Source: a bacterium
GTDB lineage: Bacteria > Patescibacteriota > Minisyncoccia > UBA6257 > GWB1-50-10
DNA length: 20,879 nt
Reading direction: 5' to 3'
NCBI GenBank assembly: GCA_027310975.1
Contig: DAICZV010000010.1
Span: 1-20,879, forward strand
The first letter of the stretch is position 1, and each line of letters opens with the position of its first letter. This document shows positions 19,639 through 20,879 of the stretch, one piece after another. The notes under the pieces were generated by a model. That model was not told the DNA's origin. It saw nothing but the letters and a program-made list of their open reading frames with translations, and did not search any database. The position numbers and the translations under genes are program-made.

Positions 19639-20865
19639 ATGCCTTCAAATAAGAAAAAGGGTAAGAGCAAAAAAGCGAAAAAGCCGGTTCACAAGCCGAA
19701 GCCTAAGCAGACGGCCCACGAAAAAGCCAGGACGGCGGCGGCAAAAAAGGCGCTCCATAAGGGGAAGCCGCTCGTCGTTCCCGAAGAGTACGTCGTTAAC
19801 CTGGAAGACCTCGTCCGCCGCGGCCGGAGCCGGGGCTTCGTGACCGACGCCGAGGTTTTGAACTATTTTCCCGAGGTTGAAAAAAACCTGGCCTATTTAG
19901 AACAGGTCTACGACCGCCTGGACAAAGAGGGCATCAAGGTCAAGGAGTCCAGCCCGCTCATCAAAGAGGTCAAAGAATCAAAATTTGAGGAGATATCCCT
20001 TCAGGAACTTAAGGACGCGACCCGCATTGACCAGGAACTGCCGGACGCCGTTCAAATGTATTTGAAAGAAATCGGCCGGACGGCCCTCCTCACCTCCGCC
20101 GAAGAAAAAGACCTCGCGAAACGCGCCGAGAAGGGGGACGAAATGGCGCGGAAACGCCTTATCCAGGCCAACCTCCGGCTCGTCGTCTCCATCGCCAAGC
20201 GCTACGTGAACCGCAGCCCCCGCCTCAGCATTCTGGACCTCATTCAAGAAGGGAACATCGGGCTCTCGCGGGCCGTGGATAAATTTGATTACCGCAAGGG
20301 ATTCAAATTCTCCACCTACGCCACCTGGTGGATTCGCCAGGCCGTGACCCGCGCTCTCGCGGACTACTCCCGCACCATCCGCATCCCGGTCCACATGGTG
20401 GAGACCATAACGAAATACACCCAAACGAAACGCGCCTTGATGCAGGAGCTCGGCCGCGAGCCGCTCCCCGAAGAGATTGCGACCGAAATGGGCATGGACG
20501 TCAAAAAGATCCATTACATCCAGAAGATATCCCAGGAGGTCATTTCCTTGGAAGCGCCAATCGGCGAAAGCGAGGACGACCTGACGCTCTCCGATTTCAT
20601 CAAAGACGAACAAAGCTTGAGCCCGGACCAACTCGCGAACCAGGCCCTCCTTAAAGACCAGATCCGCGAGATTCTGGACGACCTTACGGAACGGGAGCGC
20701 AAAATACTCGCGATGCGCTTCGGCTTGGAGGACAACATCCCGCACACGCTGGAGGAAGTGGGGAAGGTCTTCGGCGTAACGCGCGAACGCATTCGGCAGA
20801 TAGAGGCCAAGGCCTTGGACAAGATAAGAACGCACCACAAGGCGAAGAAACTGGAGGGGTACTAA
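19639..20865 (+). CDS. rpoD: Primary sigma-70 factor RpoD
   Basis: 408 residues. A lysine-rich N-terminus (PSNKKKGKSKKAKKPVHKPK) precedes a region 1.1-like segment at about 45-90. Region 1.2 starts at about 134 (DAVQMYLKEIGRTALLTSAE). Region 2 follows with RLIQANLRLVVSIAKRYVN, LDLIQEGNIGL and the -10 recognition part FKFSTYATWWIRQAVTRALA. Region 3 contains RIPVHMVETITKYTQ and LGREPLPEEIATEMG. Region 4 contains LTERERKILAMRFGLED and the -35 helix-turn-helix HTLEEVGKVFGVTRERIRQI. The large non-conserved region of many proteobacterial RpoD proteins is absent. NRSPRLSILDL at 191-201 carries about two extra residues compared with the common NRGLQFLDL. Translated after dnaG with an eight-base gap and no Shine-Dalgarno. 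The stop TAA at 20863-20865 is near the window end. Confidence 0.97.
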   Translation: MPSNKKKGKSKKAKKPVHKPKPKQTAHEKARTAAAKKALHKGKPLVVPEEYVVNLEDLVRRGRSRGFVTDAEVLNYFPEVEKNLAYLEQVYDRLDKEGIKVKESSPLIKEVKESKFEEISLQELKDATRIDQELPDAVQMYLKEIGRTALLTSAEEKDLAKRAEKGDEMARKRLIQANLRLVVSIAKRYVNRSPRLSILDLIQEGNIGLSRAVDKFDYRKGFKFSTYATWWIRQAVTRALADYSRTIRIPVHMVETITKYTQTKRALMQELGREPLPEEIATEMGMDVKKIHYIQKISQEVISLEAPIGESEDDLTLSDFIKDEQSLSPDQLANQALLKDQIREILDDLTERERKILAMRFGLEDNIPHTLEEVGKVFGVTRERIRQIEAKALDKIRTHHKAKKLEGY

Positions 20866-20879
20866 TTGGTATTTTGTAT

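Overview
The window looks like a chromosomal segment of a Patescibacteria (Candidate Phyla Radiation) genome, most likely of the Parcubacteria type with medium-high GC. Pointers are the dense gene packing, the near absence of Shine-Dalgarno sequences, a sigma-70 with the lineage-typical small insertion in region 2, the 81-residue 'holin-like' membrane protein, a Gmad2-domain protein, a CAP-domain protein and a giant beta-helix surface protein ending in a peptidoglycan-binding domain. UGA is used as a normal stop, so the recoded SR1/Gracilibacteria code does not apply. The taxonomic call is inference from gene content, not a database match.

Layout. 2-1387: the end of lemA followed directly by htpX. 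1409-7330: one long co-directional cluster of an ECF sigma factor, a three-helix membrane protein (anti-sigma candidate), a small anchored beta protein, a membrane-fusion adaptor, a MacB/YknY-type ATPase, a MacB/YknZ-type permease and a second small anchored beta protein, closed by an intrinsic terminator at 7364-7388. Two related long-stem palindromes sit exactly at the two ends of the permease gene. 7573-11745: a 1390-residue secreted beta-helix protein with lower GC than its surroundings. 11845-13752: a CAP-domain membrane protein and a tRNA-dihydrouridine synthase, stop to start with no gap. 13730-14248 (minus): an unrecognised anchored protein converging on and overlapping dus by 23 bp. 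14320-15152: tRNA-Ser(GGA), a Gmad2 protein and a 49-residue zinc-ribbon protein. 15256-15501: the holin-like protein. 15584-17139: an ABC-2 exporter pair. 17237-17794: a self-contained unit of two unrecognised small genes. 17918-20865: dnaG and rpoD.

How it fits together. Much of the window concerns the cell envelope: membrane proteolysis (HtpX/LemA), a sigma-linked efflux module resembling YknXYZ or MacAB, surface proteins, and an ABC-2 exporter. The right end is the replication-transcription core pair dnaG-rpoD. Several promoters place the expected transcription start on or within a few bases of the ATG, so leaderless translation seems common here. Three genes (the beta-helix protein and the two small orphans) instead have clear Shine-Dalgarno sequences. 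Terminators at 11770, 15168 and 15518 run straight into the promoter of the next gene. No CRISPR array, insertion sequence, transposase, integrase or rRNA was seen. No stretch longer than about 250 bases lacks a gene.
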